From Allium sativum (lineage: Eukaryota; Streptophyta; Magnoliopsida; Asparagales; Amaryllidaceae), in the NCBI GenBank assembly GCA_030737875.1, contig CM060922.1, forward strand, positions 316,921,456-316,985,455: a stretch of DNA of 64,000 nt, written 5' to 3'. Under the pieces are notes generated by a model. It searched no databases and was not told where the DNA came from. It saw nothing but the letters and a program-made list of their open reading frames with translations. How positions within the stretch are numbered: the first letter of the stretch is position 1; every line of letters starts with the position of its first letter. This document shows positions 37,766-48,083 of this stretch, piece after piece. The position numbers and the translations under genes are program-made.

Positions 37766-38559
37766 ACTTCGTGGTGGAACGGAGTTACTAGATAGCAGAC
37801 TCAAAGAAAGGCTATATTAAGAGGGTGTACCTACATGACTATTCATAATGGTCTTGTGTAACAATTCGTATTTTCAGAACCAATTTAAAATTTTAGTTTA
37901 AGTTATTTTAATGAATTTGTGAATATAAATTGGATATTTTTGCTAAATAAAATTTGGTAATAATTTTTAGTTTAGTTTTTATATTTTATTTGACATAAAA
38001 AAACCCGTAAAATTATTAAATTAATTTATAAGCCTTGCTTTTGAAAATTTTAAAAATTCGATCTTTAAAATCATCACATAACCCTTAAAAAGTGAAATAT
38101 TGCTATGAAGCTCAGAATTCGACGAGATAATTTTTTTTGGATTCATAATGACAAATCATTGTTGACTTAAAAAATGCGCGTTGAACAGAGTTAGTGTCTG
38201 GCCGTGCGAAGCAAAACCATTTGTCTAAAACTGACGATCAGTTTGCAAAGGAACATTATTGAGACGATCTCAGAATTCGATTCCATTTTTTTGAATTCGT
38301 ATTGCCAAATAAAAGTTAAATCCAAAAGGCCATGATTTTTGAAGTAAGCGTTTGGGCGTGAAAGAAGAAAAGATACGCTAAAATCACATTTTTGAAGCTT
38401 ATTTGAGCATATTTTAGAATTTTAATGGAAGGTCAAACGAACTCGGAATTCGATGAAATTTGATTCTTTGGACTCATCTTGACGTGTACTATCCCGTGTC
38501 CGAAATTCAGGGCAAACGGAGATCATTTGTATTCATATCGTAGAGAGTGGCATATAATC

Positions 38560-38830
38560 TCTTTTCTCTCCTTTCTTCATTTTCTTCCTCCTTCTTTTCT
38601 TCCTCTCTTCCTCCAAAAATGGGGACCTCCCTCCCCATGTTGCAGTCGCCGCCCACCCTCCCCCTCCGCTGGCCGCCGGCGTCCCCTTCCCCTCCTCCTC
38701 CTTCCTCTCCTCCCCCTCTTCTCTCTCTCCTCCTTTCTCTCTCTCCATCTGAAAACCGTAAATCACCCACCACCACCCCCATGGCCGCCGCCACTACCAC
38801 CACCCTCCCCACCGCCAGTAAGGCACATGC
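38560..38830 (+). other. C-rich island in the 5' LTR of G
   Basis: CT-rich then very C-rich DNA (many CCTCC, CCGCC), about 0.7-0.95 kb after the LTR start. Overlapping proline/serine-rich frames on both strands reflect composition, not genes. The 3' LTR lacks about 200 bp of it: its sequence jumps from CTTCCTCCA to CAGGCCTGTGCGTCGAC at 48825-48850. LTR B keeps a similar island, so loss from the 3' LTR is the likelier direction. Confidence 0.55.
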
Positions 38831-39596
38831 ACCGACTGTCGGTCTCTCCTTTTGGCCGTGGGCCCCACATCACCCAAAAAACCCTCTTTCTCCATAAATC
38901 CATTTCTGTAAATAAGCCCCTTCTCTTCTTTCCTCAATAACTTCCGATTAGTCCATTTCTAGCCGAGGCTCTATAAACGAAAGTTGTAGATCTTGTTTTT
39001 ATCTTCGATTTGGATATATCACAATCAAATTTTAGAGTTCAGAGCTGCTTGGAAAATGTGTTTGAAATTTGTAGTTTTGGAGCGAAGATTCGCAATTTTT
39101 GGCGAGTTGGTGCTTTTTGGAAAGAAAGTCCACTAGGCGAAAGTTGTCTGGAATGACGCGTTTGTGCTAGTGGCAGAGTTTGGTGAAGATTGGAGGTCAT
39201 ATGCAAATTCTAGAGCAAGAGAGGCAAAAAACGACAAATGGCGAGCGCGCGACAGGAATTTCTACATTAGATGTGTCATGACTATTGGTTTAGCCTGGGT
39301 GAGTGCTCTACACTAAATTAGTATAGTAGAGTAGTTAGTTAATTTTGCATTCTAGGTTGCAAGTTAGAAATTGCATCATGTAGCTATATTACCCCCTTTT
39401 GGAGTTCAACACTTGAACTATTCACAAATCCCTTGCATTAGAAGCATTGTGTGAATATGTGACACTCGTATTTCATACTTCGTGGATGGACACTTATGGC
39501 GGCCTTAATTGACATTTGGTAGTTGAGTATTTATTTATGACTTTAGTGTGTGCATTGTATGCCAGTGATTGATTTAAATTTATTGTTGTTGGTTGC

Positions 39597-39658
39597 AAAC
39601 CCCACACGGATCTTGGGATGATATTTGACTCACACATCTCCCTTGTGTGAAATTTCAG
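39597..39658 (+). other. Two-stem LTR element, copy in the 5' LTR of G
   Basis: Outer stem CACAC (39603-39607) with GTGTG (39645-39649) and inner stem GGGATG (39615-39620) with CATCTC (39635-39640, one G-U pair). The copy in the 3' LTR has CATAC with GTATG and GAGATG with CATCTC, so stems are kept while bases change. Related copies lie at 10041, 47461 and 47540. Function is unknown. Confidence 0.55.
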
Positions 39659-41870
39659 TTAATCGGTTGATTGACGGATTTATGTAAGCGTTAATTATTT
39701 GATTGAAGTCCACATAAAAAATAAAATGCACATTAGATATCATTTTGGATGTTGATAGTTGTTTGCAGCTATCGTTGGATGCACATGATGAATGTAATTC
39801 ATATAAATTTATTTATATGGATATTGGTCGATATTTTATTCCAGTCCGAAATAAACATGAATATTTTCATAATGTAATATTCAATGAGAATTTGAAGTTG
39901 ATTTTGATGTCCGATTTCGGATGGACACGAAAATATGAAGTCGAATTAAGTAGAAAACGATATTTTAACTCAAATGGATTTCTGTATCAATTTTATTCAT
40001 TTTTAAAATGAATATTGAGAAGATGGAATTTCAAAATATTACATTTTGATAATATTATCATTTTGAGATTATAATAAAATGCATTGTTCAAGTTTAATTT
40101 AAATTGGTACTGAAAGTGATATCATTTTAAAACGAATTTATAAACATTTTAAATACATTTTGAATAGAAATCGACGATACATATTATATATATTTAAATG
40201 GTTTGAATAGAATGCGTCATGCAGCGACCGTTCGGGAATTTCTACCATTAACTTGAAATGGACGTACTGGGAGATCCGACTGTCGGATTCTCCTGAATCC
40301 AGAGCCATTAGGTTCATATCGAAAAGATATTTCCAAAGAATATATGAGATTTAAATTTGAACGACTAGATTTTAAAATATGTCTAAATCAGTTTTGGAAA
40401 AGGTCGCTGTAAATGCAGTTCATTGGCCGTATATGGAAACCGAATGTAAGGGCCTTGATAAAATAGTTAAAAATATGAATAAATTATGTAAAATCATAAT
40501 AAATGATTTGGAAAGATGTTGAATGAAAAATTCCATATTTGAAAAGATAAAAGATATTTTTATCCGAATGAACTAACTAATAACTAGAATAATAATCCAA
40601 TGATTTTTAGAAATGGTAAATTGGATTTGGGTTTGTTGTGAATGATATCTTCATTAATACCGTTCTTAAACCCAGTTATGAACGGAATTAATCTTTTAAT
40701 TAAGGTTTGGAGGAAATTTTCCAATTTAATTAATTAAATTGGAATTGAATGGAATTCGATTAATAATAATCGAGATGAGTTTCTGTGAAGGAAGGCGTTT
40801 ACTATTTATAGAATTTAAAAGGCCTTGCCATTATTCCACTTATAGTATTGGTCAGATATGGAAATTTATATCGATTATAAATTGTTCAGGTCCTGTGAAG
40901 ATTTCATATTAATGGAAAATGATTTTGGGTTTATTGCGAGTGATGTTTTAAACGACATTTGTTCTTTAACCCAAGTAAAGGCGAGATAAATTTCCAGAAG
41001 TTGAATAATCGTTAAATAATGATTTTTGGGATTAAAACAGAACCATAGTTTTAATGAATCTTTAATTTTATTGAAACATAAAAAGAGATAATTAAATTTA
41101 TCAAACAAGAGAAATGATCGAGATGGAGTACTACTAGTTTTACTCCATGCGATAGTTAAATCTTTAACTAGATTTGAAACAATAAACGATAATTAAATTT
41201 GTCGATAACACTACAGGTGTTAAATATGGAGTACCACCAGTTTTGCTCCATGGGATGAATAGGTTGGGATTGGGAAAAACATAAAATAAATGGATACTTT
41301 GGTAAGGCTTGATAATCCCGACCAGTTTTGGATGTTGATTTGGTTTATGTTTTGAAAAGACCAAATGAAATCTTTTGAAAATGATATCCAAAAGAAGATC
41401 AAACTATAAGTTTAAAGAACTTATCTTTGATAAAATTAATGGGAATCCTTTCCCCAAAGATAATGAATATTTGTATAAAAGAATATTCTAAATTGGAATG
41501 AGATGTGTGCTATTTTTATATATCATATGGTTATAAGATGCGCGAGTTATTTGGAAAGACCGGGATTAACACATTCTGAATAATTGTTACGACGACTAAA
41601 AGTCAAAGATACGAAGATGGTGGTTGAATACTGGAGATCTTCACACTGAATGGATGATTACTGATGTCTTGATTAGGCTGATCCCCCAAGCGAGGTAATA
41701 AGTGGTGATCACCCAAATGTACTTGGAGATCGACCAGATATACGAGGACCTCTCTCTGTATCGGACATATGGGATGAGGAATAAGATGCCTCCGGTTTTG
41801 TTCAGACCCAGAACATACTTGTAAATGTTGTATCTGACATTGTATTGTGTGCTATATTCGTTGATCTCTG

Positions 41871-42009
41871 TTAAATATATATCTGTTTGGTGGCGGAGAA
41901 TTTATTCTCTTGCTTAACACCCTTATCTGAGACATACGATCTTAGAGGTTATATGTTGGCAGATATCAATGGTATTGTATGGACTGACAATGTGGCATGC
42001 TAAGATGCA
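41871..42009 (+). other. LTR hairpin module, copy 3, next to the primer site
   Basis: Matches the modules at 12113 and 13091. The first hairpin (GAGAATTTATTCTC) is identical. The second is ATCTGAG (41925-41931), loop ACATACGAT (41932-41940), CTTAGAG (41941-41947); the loop palindrome is broken by one change (CATACG). It lies about 60 bp before the primer site and would be in the 5' part of the element RNA. Confidence 0.6.
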
Positions 42010-42010
42010 G

Positions 42011-42023
42011 TTGGTATTAGAGC
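42011..42023 (+). other. Primer binding site (initiator Met-tRNA type) of G
   Basis: TTGGTATTAGAGC differs at one base from TTGGTATCAGAGC, the primer site complementary to the 3' end of initiator tRNA-Met in many plant gypsy and copia elements. It directly follows the LTR end (CA at 42008-42009, then G), which marks where minus-strand DNA synthesis would start. Confidence 0.65.
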
Positions 42024-42326
42024 TTTGGTTTACAAAGCTTGAGAACAAGACACATTAGAACCGAATGAAAGAATTCATCAGAGATAGAATTGGTAAAATT
42101 CTATTTAAGATTACTCATTAGAGATAGGATCAGCAGTATCCTATAATGAGAAACTTATTAGTGATGGGCTTAGTAATGCCCTAGAATGAGTTGAGAGTGA
42201 CATGTTTATAAGTAACGTATTTGTGATTATATATTATCCGATCTTAGAAAATATATTTTTGAGTATACAAAAGTTATATTGTAACACCCCGTATTTCTGT
42301 TAACACTAAAGTTGCTAATTCAAAAA

Positions 42327-42481
42327 TAATAATAAATGTGTAAAGGGGAGATGTATCTAATGTGCATACAAATTTAATAATAAATGTGTAAAGGAGAGAT
42401 GTATCTAATGTGCATACAAATTTAATAATAAATGTGTAAAGGGGGGATGTATCTAATGTGCATACAAATAATAATAAATGT
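42327..42481. repeat. 48-49-bp tandem repeat in E (3 copies)
   Basis: Three head-to-tail units begin AATAATAAATGTGTAAAGG at 42327, 42375 and 42424 and carry GATGTATCTAATGTGCATAC. They are nearly identical. Confidence 0.85.
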
Positions 42482-42631
42482 TGATAATGTACATTAAGAA
42501 AGTAATTATGACATAATTTGAAATAGGAGTAATTTACAGCCCTTAAATTGTGAACATAATTGGCTTCTCTTTAGAACGGACGACTTGTATTAACCTTGGC
42601 TTCATCGACGGCTCAAATTAACTTGCAACTC

Positions 42632-42639
42632 TATATAAA
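42632..42639 (+). promoter_or_regulatory. TATA box of LTR E
   Basis: TATATAAA about 350 bp from the LTR start, followed by CAACATAGCTCTCACAACC and an A/G-rich leader. This fits the LTR promoter position. Inferred. Confidence 0.45.
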
Positions 42640-43569
42640 CAACATAGCTCTCACAACCTAATTCACAAAAAAGAAAAAGAAAAAAAAGGAGCCGTCATGC
42701 TGCTGAAGAGAGACTAGGAGTAGCCATCAAATTAAGAGACGATTAAGAGTTGATTCAAAGCTTAAAACTACAACAAATAAATCAAAACAATGTCAACCTC
42801 AAAGGATAGCATCACCAAATTCAGAAATCAGAATCCTGAATACAAGATTCGTCATACGTTGTAAGTAGAGTACTATTCCGATATGAATAAAAATTGAGAC
42901 TTGATTTGTGTAGAATGAAAATGGAATCGTACTTCAATTGTAACGATGCTAGTTCATAATTGTATGTTGTTCTGATTTTATTATAAATGGATTTGGGATG
43001 TTGTTGTATAATTAACATGATATTGGATTAATTGTACATTTGCAATGAAAAGTAACACCCCTTGCAAGTATACAATTCATGTTGAAAATTGACATTTATA
43101 TGTTGTGGTTAATAAGAAGTTGTATATATTTTGTTACAACCAAGTTGAGACTTATGTAAACATAATTCACTGTTATGCCTACATGATTTAGATCTTTGTA
43201 TACATATGCCTATGATCATTTCAAATGTAGTTGGATCCATTTGGGTAACATGACTCATACAAGTTTATGTTGGAATAGGCCTCATAATTCAAGTTAAACT
43301 ATACTTTTGTATTAGTGACAAAAGTAAGCATCCTTGTGAATATATAGTGACTTTATGGAAATGACTAGTTTATGTTTAGTGTTATGCCTAAATAAAAATA
43401 TGTTTTAGGCTTATGTTGTTATAAAAATCATATGCTAATACAAGTGACACCTAATTTAGTTAGATTCATATTTTAAATGCAAGTTTACATGAATAGATTG
43501 AAACCCATGACTCATGTTTAGGTTTATGATTTATGTCAAAATTATATGATATTACAATGCAAGTACACA

Positions 43570-43982
43570 TGCCACTAATTTATGTTAATTAAATCGCTAT
43601 ATTGCAAGTTCATGCACCACATGATTTATGTTAATTAAATCGCTATATTGCAAGTTCATGCACCACTAATTTATGTTAATTAAATCGCTATATTGCAAGT
43701 TCATGCACCACATAATTTATGTTAATTAAATCGCTATATTGTAAGTTCATGCACCACTAATTTATGTTAATTAAATCGCTATATTGCAAGTTCATGCACC
43801 ACATAATTCATGTTAATTAAATCGCTATATTGCAAGTTCATGCACCACTAATTTATGTTAATTAAATCGCTATATTGCAAGTTCATGCACCACTAATTTA
43901 TGTTAATTAAATCGCTATATTGCAAGTTCATGCACCACATAATTTATGTTAGTTAAATCGCTATGTTGCAAGTTCATGCGTT
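43570..43982. repeat. About 48-bp tandem array in E (about 9 copies)
   Basis: Units carry TATGTTAATTAAATCGCTAT and TTGCAAGTTCATGCACCAC, alternating between forms with and without an extra AT. Identity between units is very high, so the array expanded recently. Units abut with no spacer. Confidence 0.9.
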
Positions 43983-44307
43983 CACACACCCCTTTTATGT
44001 TACTTAAAATATGTCATGTTCTAAGCCTCTTTTTTTATGTTTCTAAGTTGGGCTGAAATGTTGAAGCCCAACATATGTTATAATATTGCGAACGTACAAA
44101 CGGGGAAAATAATGCTGGGTTTAATTAAAATACATGTGTTGGCATGTTTGGCACATGCCAACGACTTGTGAAATTTAAGTGGTATAAATTATTATACCCA
44201 AGAATAACGAATTTGGATAATGGGCCACAAAACATTTACATATAAAATTGAAAAGAGACAAATATGTAAACTTAGAAAATACGATATGCTTAACCCGAGT
44301 TTGGATT

Positions 44308-44500
44308 GAGTTGTGATGTAAACCTGCCCGGAACCGACCGGCTGTCCAGTAATCACAACAATACCTATCCAATGTGGGTAGTTAAGCATTGAGCCCAATA
44401 AAGACCCGAGGTTAGACATGAGTTGTGGTGTAAACCTGCCCGGAACCGACCGGCTGTCAAGTTACCACAACAATATCTGTCTAATGTGAGTGGTTGGTGT
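44308..44500. repeat. 112-bp tandem duplication in E
   Basis: Two units begin GAGTTGTGATGTAAACC (44308) and GAGTTGTGGTGTAAACC (44420). Both carry the GC-rich block CCCGGAACCGACCGGCTGTC. The surrounding DNA is AT-rich, so this conserved block stands out. Confidence 0.75.
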
Positions 44501-44559
44501 TTAATTAATAAATTAAGGCTGAGTCAGGATTGATAGGGTTAAGTCAATTGAATTAATAC

Positions 44560-45480
44560 TTAACCAAATTCAACATGTTAACTAAATTGGTGGGTAGGGT
44601 TAGGTTAATCTGGACACTTAACCAATTTAATATGTTGACTAGGGGAGTGGGTAAGGTTAAGCAAATGTTTAACCATTCTAACATGATTAAACTGGACTTG
44701 AGAGTGAGGTTAAGTTAATTAGAACACTTAATCATAGAAACATGTTAGTGAGACAAGTGATTTAGGTTAAGTTAATTAGAACACTTAACCATAGAAACAT
44801 GTTAGTGAGACAAGTGATTGAGGTTAAGTTAATTAAAACACTTAACCATAGAAACATGTTAGTGAGACAAGTGATTGAGGTTAAGTTAATTAGAACACTT
44901 AACCATAGAAACATGTTAGTGAGATAAGTGATTGAGGTTAAGTTAATTAGAACACTTAACCATAGAAACATGTTAGTGAGACAAGTGATTGAGGTTAAGT
45001 TAATTTGAACACTTAACCATAGAAACATGTTAGTGAGATAAGTGATTGGGGTTAAGTTAATTAGAACACTTAACCATAGAAACATGTTAGTGAGACAAGT
45101 GATTGAGGTTAAGTAAAATTAGAACTCTTAACCATGATAACAAGTTGATTTGACAAGTGGGTTAGGATTAAGTAAGTTAGAAATACTTAACCAATATAAC
45201 ATGAATGATTAAAGTTAAGTAACAAGAACACTTAACCAGTGTAATTTGACTTGTAGTAAAGTTAAATGTGAATGGACAACACTTAACCATTATAACCTGT
45301 TAATTAAACAAGTAGTAGGGTTAAGTTATATAAGGAGATACTTAACCATTGTAACAGGTTAGTTAAACAGATGGTGAGGTTAACTTAACACAAGGATGCA
45401 GCACTTAACCAGTATAATATGACAAAAGGGATGGGTTAAGTTAACTTGAATTGACTAATGACACTTAACCAACTTGATGA
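44560..45480. repeat. 57-bp satellite-like array with TTAAGT palindromes in E
   Basis: The core (44699 to about 45115) has seven or so 57-bp units with GGTTAAGT, a 10-base spacer and ACTTAACC, an 8-bp inverted repeat per unit, then CATAGAAACATGTTAGTGAG. Older, diverged units with the same TTAAGT/ACTTAA pair extend to both sides (44560-44700 and 45115-45480). A 107-codon minus-strand frame here (44762-45085) is 57/3 = 19-residue repetition and not a gene. Confidence 0.85.
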
Positions 45481-45499
45481 AGGAAAGAAACTAAATAGT

Positions 45500-46400
45500 A
45501 AATCTTAGTAGAACACGAGAAGGAGCGTACGTCCGTCTGATTCTAGAAGGCTCCAACGAATTGGGTTATGAAGCCCGAAGCTTCGAGGGGACGTGAGGGT
45601 ACTCTTGGTATCCCTCTGTGAGGCTGCAGATGATCCTCCTGGGCTCACATAGGTTAAGGTCTGCGTTAGAAGAACCAAGGGTATGCCTTGGTTGCAAAAT
45701 ATGGCAACCTAAAGACTAGGATGGACCAGCGTGATTCGGCGAGAAGACGGTAGCCCTGCGATAGCAACTCGTCGTCTACCTACCATCTTGAGTCAATCGA
45801 GATACGTGAAGAGGAAAGGCGGAGAACTTCAAAAGACCATATACTTGCTATCTAGTTATGGTTGCAGATGGCCATAGGACAGTGGGGCATAGGGGGGCCT
45901 GCGCATAGTTCTCATTTTTCAAGGATGGCCTTTCATTAGTTGAGGGAGGGGTCGAGTGGGACCATAGCCACTAGAAAAAAAACAGACCTTAGCATCTGCA
46001 TCGGTGGATATCTGAAAGCTCCCGACCGAGTTCCGTATTTCTAGAGTAGCCCTGACACGGAACTCGGGCCACACACTACAGGACATGTGCATCTAGACAA
46101 GCAATAACGATTCGCGACACATACGTGGAAAAAGTCTAGGAACATATACCACTCTAGGTAGTGTGTCCTAGACTAGAGGGCATCGTTCGGAAGATAGCGT
46201 AAATCCTTGATTAGATCTAGTTCAGAAACAATAGATGTACGCCTGAAGGCAACAAAAATTACAGGGATTGGGATCACGTTATCATTACTAGTTGGGACAC
46301 TAGTTAGGTGGTGCAGAGATTAGTATGGGGTATGATAGTATATTCGGTTCGAGATAACTTAACTTAGTTTAGGGTGCTTTCCCATTTCCAACATATATTT
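45500..46400. other. GC-richer 3' half of E, no gene seen
   Basis: Base composition rises well above the AT-rich array to the left. There are only short frames. It carries TCTAGA-type sites and an AGATAGCGTAAATCC stretch, nothing recognised. The final 450 bp hold CTTCTTTTCTTCCG and TTCCGCTG, similar to other LTR tails here. Confidence 0.4.
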
Positions 46401-46862
46401 ATCATGCTCTTTTTCTTATCCATAGACTGAATAGTCACAAGACTTACTCGGGCTTTATATCTGACTCTACTTTTCTTTCATCTTCTTTTCTTCCGTTCCC
46501 CCCAGGTAGTTGAGGAGGGAATAGTTCAGCTCAAGTTAGATTGGACCGCTGCTCTTCCCAAGCTTGAAGATTCTTGGACAAAGTGCTTTGGACTCTCCTT
46601 TTCGCTGCTATGGCTGGCTTATGCTACATTGGGGAATATAAATGTATTTTTATGCTTCTTTATTTTGTAAGACAGATGATACTCTGATATTGGAAAACAA
46701 TTGTTGTACAAACTATCTTATCAATAAAGTAAAGTTTTATTTTCCGCTGTTTAATTTCTGTCTGTCTTGTAATTTATCTGCATCTTTTACCCTAAATGCT
46801 ACACAGAACTTAGTGCATTCTCTTTGTGAGTGACACTAACGGATGTGGGGTGTTACATATAT

Positions 46863-48072
46863 GTTTTAGAATGTTAAATAATCGATTGATTATTTGTGTG
46901 ATTTTTTGATTTCCTGGTTGATCACTTATGACGCCTAATTTAAATAAATTAGAACGAAGCCTTTGGCAATTTTCGACACTGAATATACGAAAATACTTGT
47001 TATTTAATTTAATTGAGTTAAGTTAAACTGAATTGCGAATTTAGTTAGAATTGGATATATATGCATATATTTATCAAGCAAGTTGATGGCTTAGCGTTGA
47101 GTAGAGAAATAATTTGCGTGCCCGACAAACAGGTGCACCTTAATGAGTTGGCTGCGCAATTTTATTATCATATTAAACTACTGTGAGTGATTCGGATGCA
47201 CTCTGATAGTTGCTCTCTGTGAATTTAAAACATACGCATAGGATAGTAACAAATAAATTATGGACTTCACCGTATAACATACTACCGAAGATAGCATCGC
47301 ATATCATATTCCATATAAGCATTTGGTGCTTATATGACGAGATTTGGATAACTATACGAGCAAGATGCTTGTATGGTGAGGACTGAATTACAGGTTGTAC
47401 TGAGGACTAATTATGGACTTAATAACCTATAACGATAAATTGCAAGATTTAATAACAAACCCTACACGGGTCAGGAGATGATAAAAATGCACACATCTCT
47501 CTTGTTTTAGATACGACACATGAATTATGATTAATTCCCATCACCGGGTCAAGGAATGATTTTTTACACATCTCCTTTGAGCATAGATAATTCACGTTTG
47601 TTTTGTATGCGATATCAGGAAAATAGTGTGAAGGACAAAATTAACATAATATTTATCCATAAGGACAAGGGGCAAAAAATTTAACCGCAAGGACAAACTT
47701 TAGTATAAAGTAAGAAATAATAGTGGACCCCTGAATTCCTCCCTTAACACTAAAAACTGTTCTTATGATTAAAATTTTAGCCTCTTGTCCTTATGGAATT
47801 TTTTTTGTTGACTTTGTCCTTGTGCCTAAAAACCGCATACGATATATCGATTTATTGGGTTTCTAATACAGCCCAATAAATTTTTCAGACCCTCCCCGTA
47901 CAAAGGAGGTTATGGAGAAATTTTTCAGAAATTTAGGCTGTTAGCCAAATTTCACAGAAATTTAGAAATTCTCAGAAACTAAAAAGTTGAAGAACTCAAG
48001 CCGGAATGAAAGTTGAGTTAGTTAGTTAAAAAACTTTCAGCTCTGTTTTTTTTCGAGGACGAAAAAGTTTTT
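46863..48072 (+). other. Non-coding internal region of G
   Basis: This is G's interior to the right of E. It has no gag-pol homology. Two degraded copies of the two-stem element lie at 47461-47510 and 47540-47580, and a foldback MITE at 47627-47826. The last bases before the tract (TCGAGGACGAAAAAG at 48053) match gypsy 3' ends. Confidence 0.5.
47627..47826. mobile_element. Foldback MITE with AAGGACAA repeats
   Basis: The first 80 or so bases (GAAGGACAAAATTAACA..., CCATAAGGACAAGGGGC) are matched by the complement of the last 80 (ACAAGGACAAAGTCAACA..., CCATAAGGACAAGAGGC). AAGGACAA occurs three times in the left arm. No clear target duplication was found, so exact ends are uncertain. It sits in the interior of G. 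Confidence 0.55.
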
Positions 48073-48083
48073 AGTGGGGGAGG
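48073..48083 (+). other. Polypurine tract of G
   Basis: AGTGGGGGAGG lies directly before the 3' LTR start (TGTAAC at 48085). It is the expected primer for plus-strand synthesis and fixes the strand of G. Confidence 0.75.

Larger units (their letters stand above)
37857..42009 (+). repeat. 5' LTR of G
   Basis: About 4.15 kb, from TGTAACAATTCG to ...CTAAGATGCA just before the primer site. Its first 2.3 kb match the 3' LTR (48085 to about 50145) with scattered changes. From 40140 to 42009 it matches LTR B instead, because the 3' LTR has lost this part. It lacks the GGGTTGTTACA end seen in the 3' LTR, so its own end is either truncated or was never the same. It contains a C-rich island, a two-stem element (39603-39649) and the hairpin module. 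Confidence 0.65.
42280..46857 (+). mobile_element. Solo LTR E, 4.6 kb, rich in tandem arrays
   Basis: Ends TGTAACACCCC and GGGGTGTTACA form a perfect 11-bp inverted pair. The flanks are an exact TATAT duplication (42275-42279 and 46858-46862), although TATAT is low in complexity. It contains a TATA box near its start, four separate tandem arrays, and a GC-richer 3' half (45520-46350) with no recognised protein. There is no primer site or polypurine tract, so it is probably a solo LTR. It interrupted the internal region of G, so it is younger than G. Confidence 0.8.

Noticed and set aside
38479..38940. 153-codon proline/serine-rich frame, with long frames on the other strand too
   Set aside because: C-rich composition removes stops in all frames. 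It is inside an LTR and absent from the partner LTR.
43570..43982. Regular repeats resembling a CRISPR array
   Set aside because: Units abut without unique spacers, lie in a plant LTR, and vary by small indels. It is a tandem array.
44762..45085. 107-codon minus-strand frame with MFLWLS repeats
   Set aside because: It exists only because the 57-bp repeat is a multiple of three. There is no start context or gene structure.
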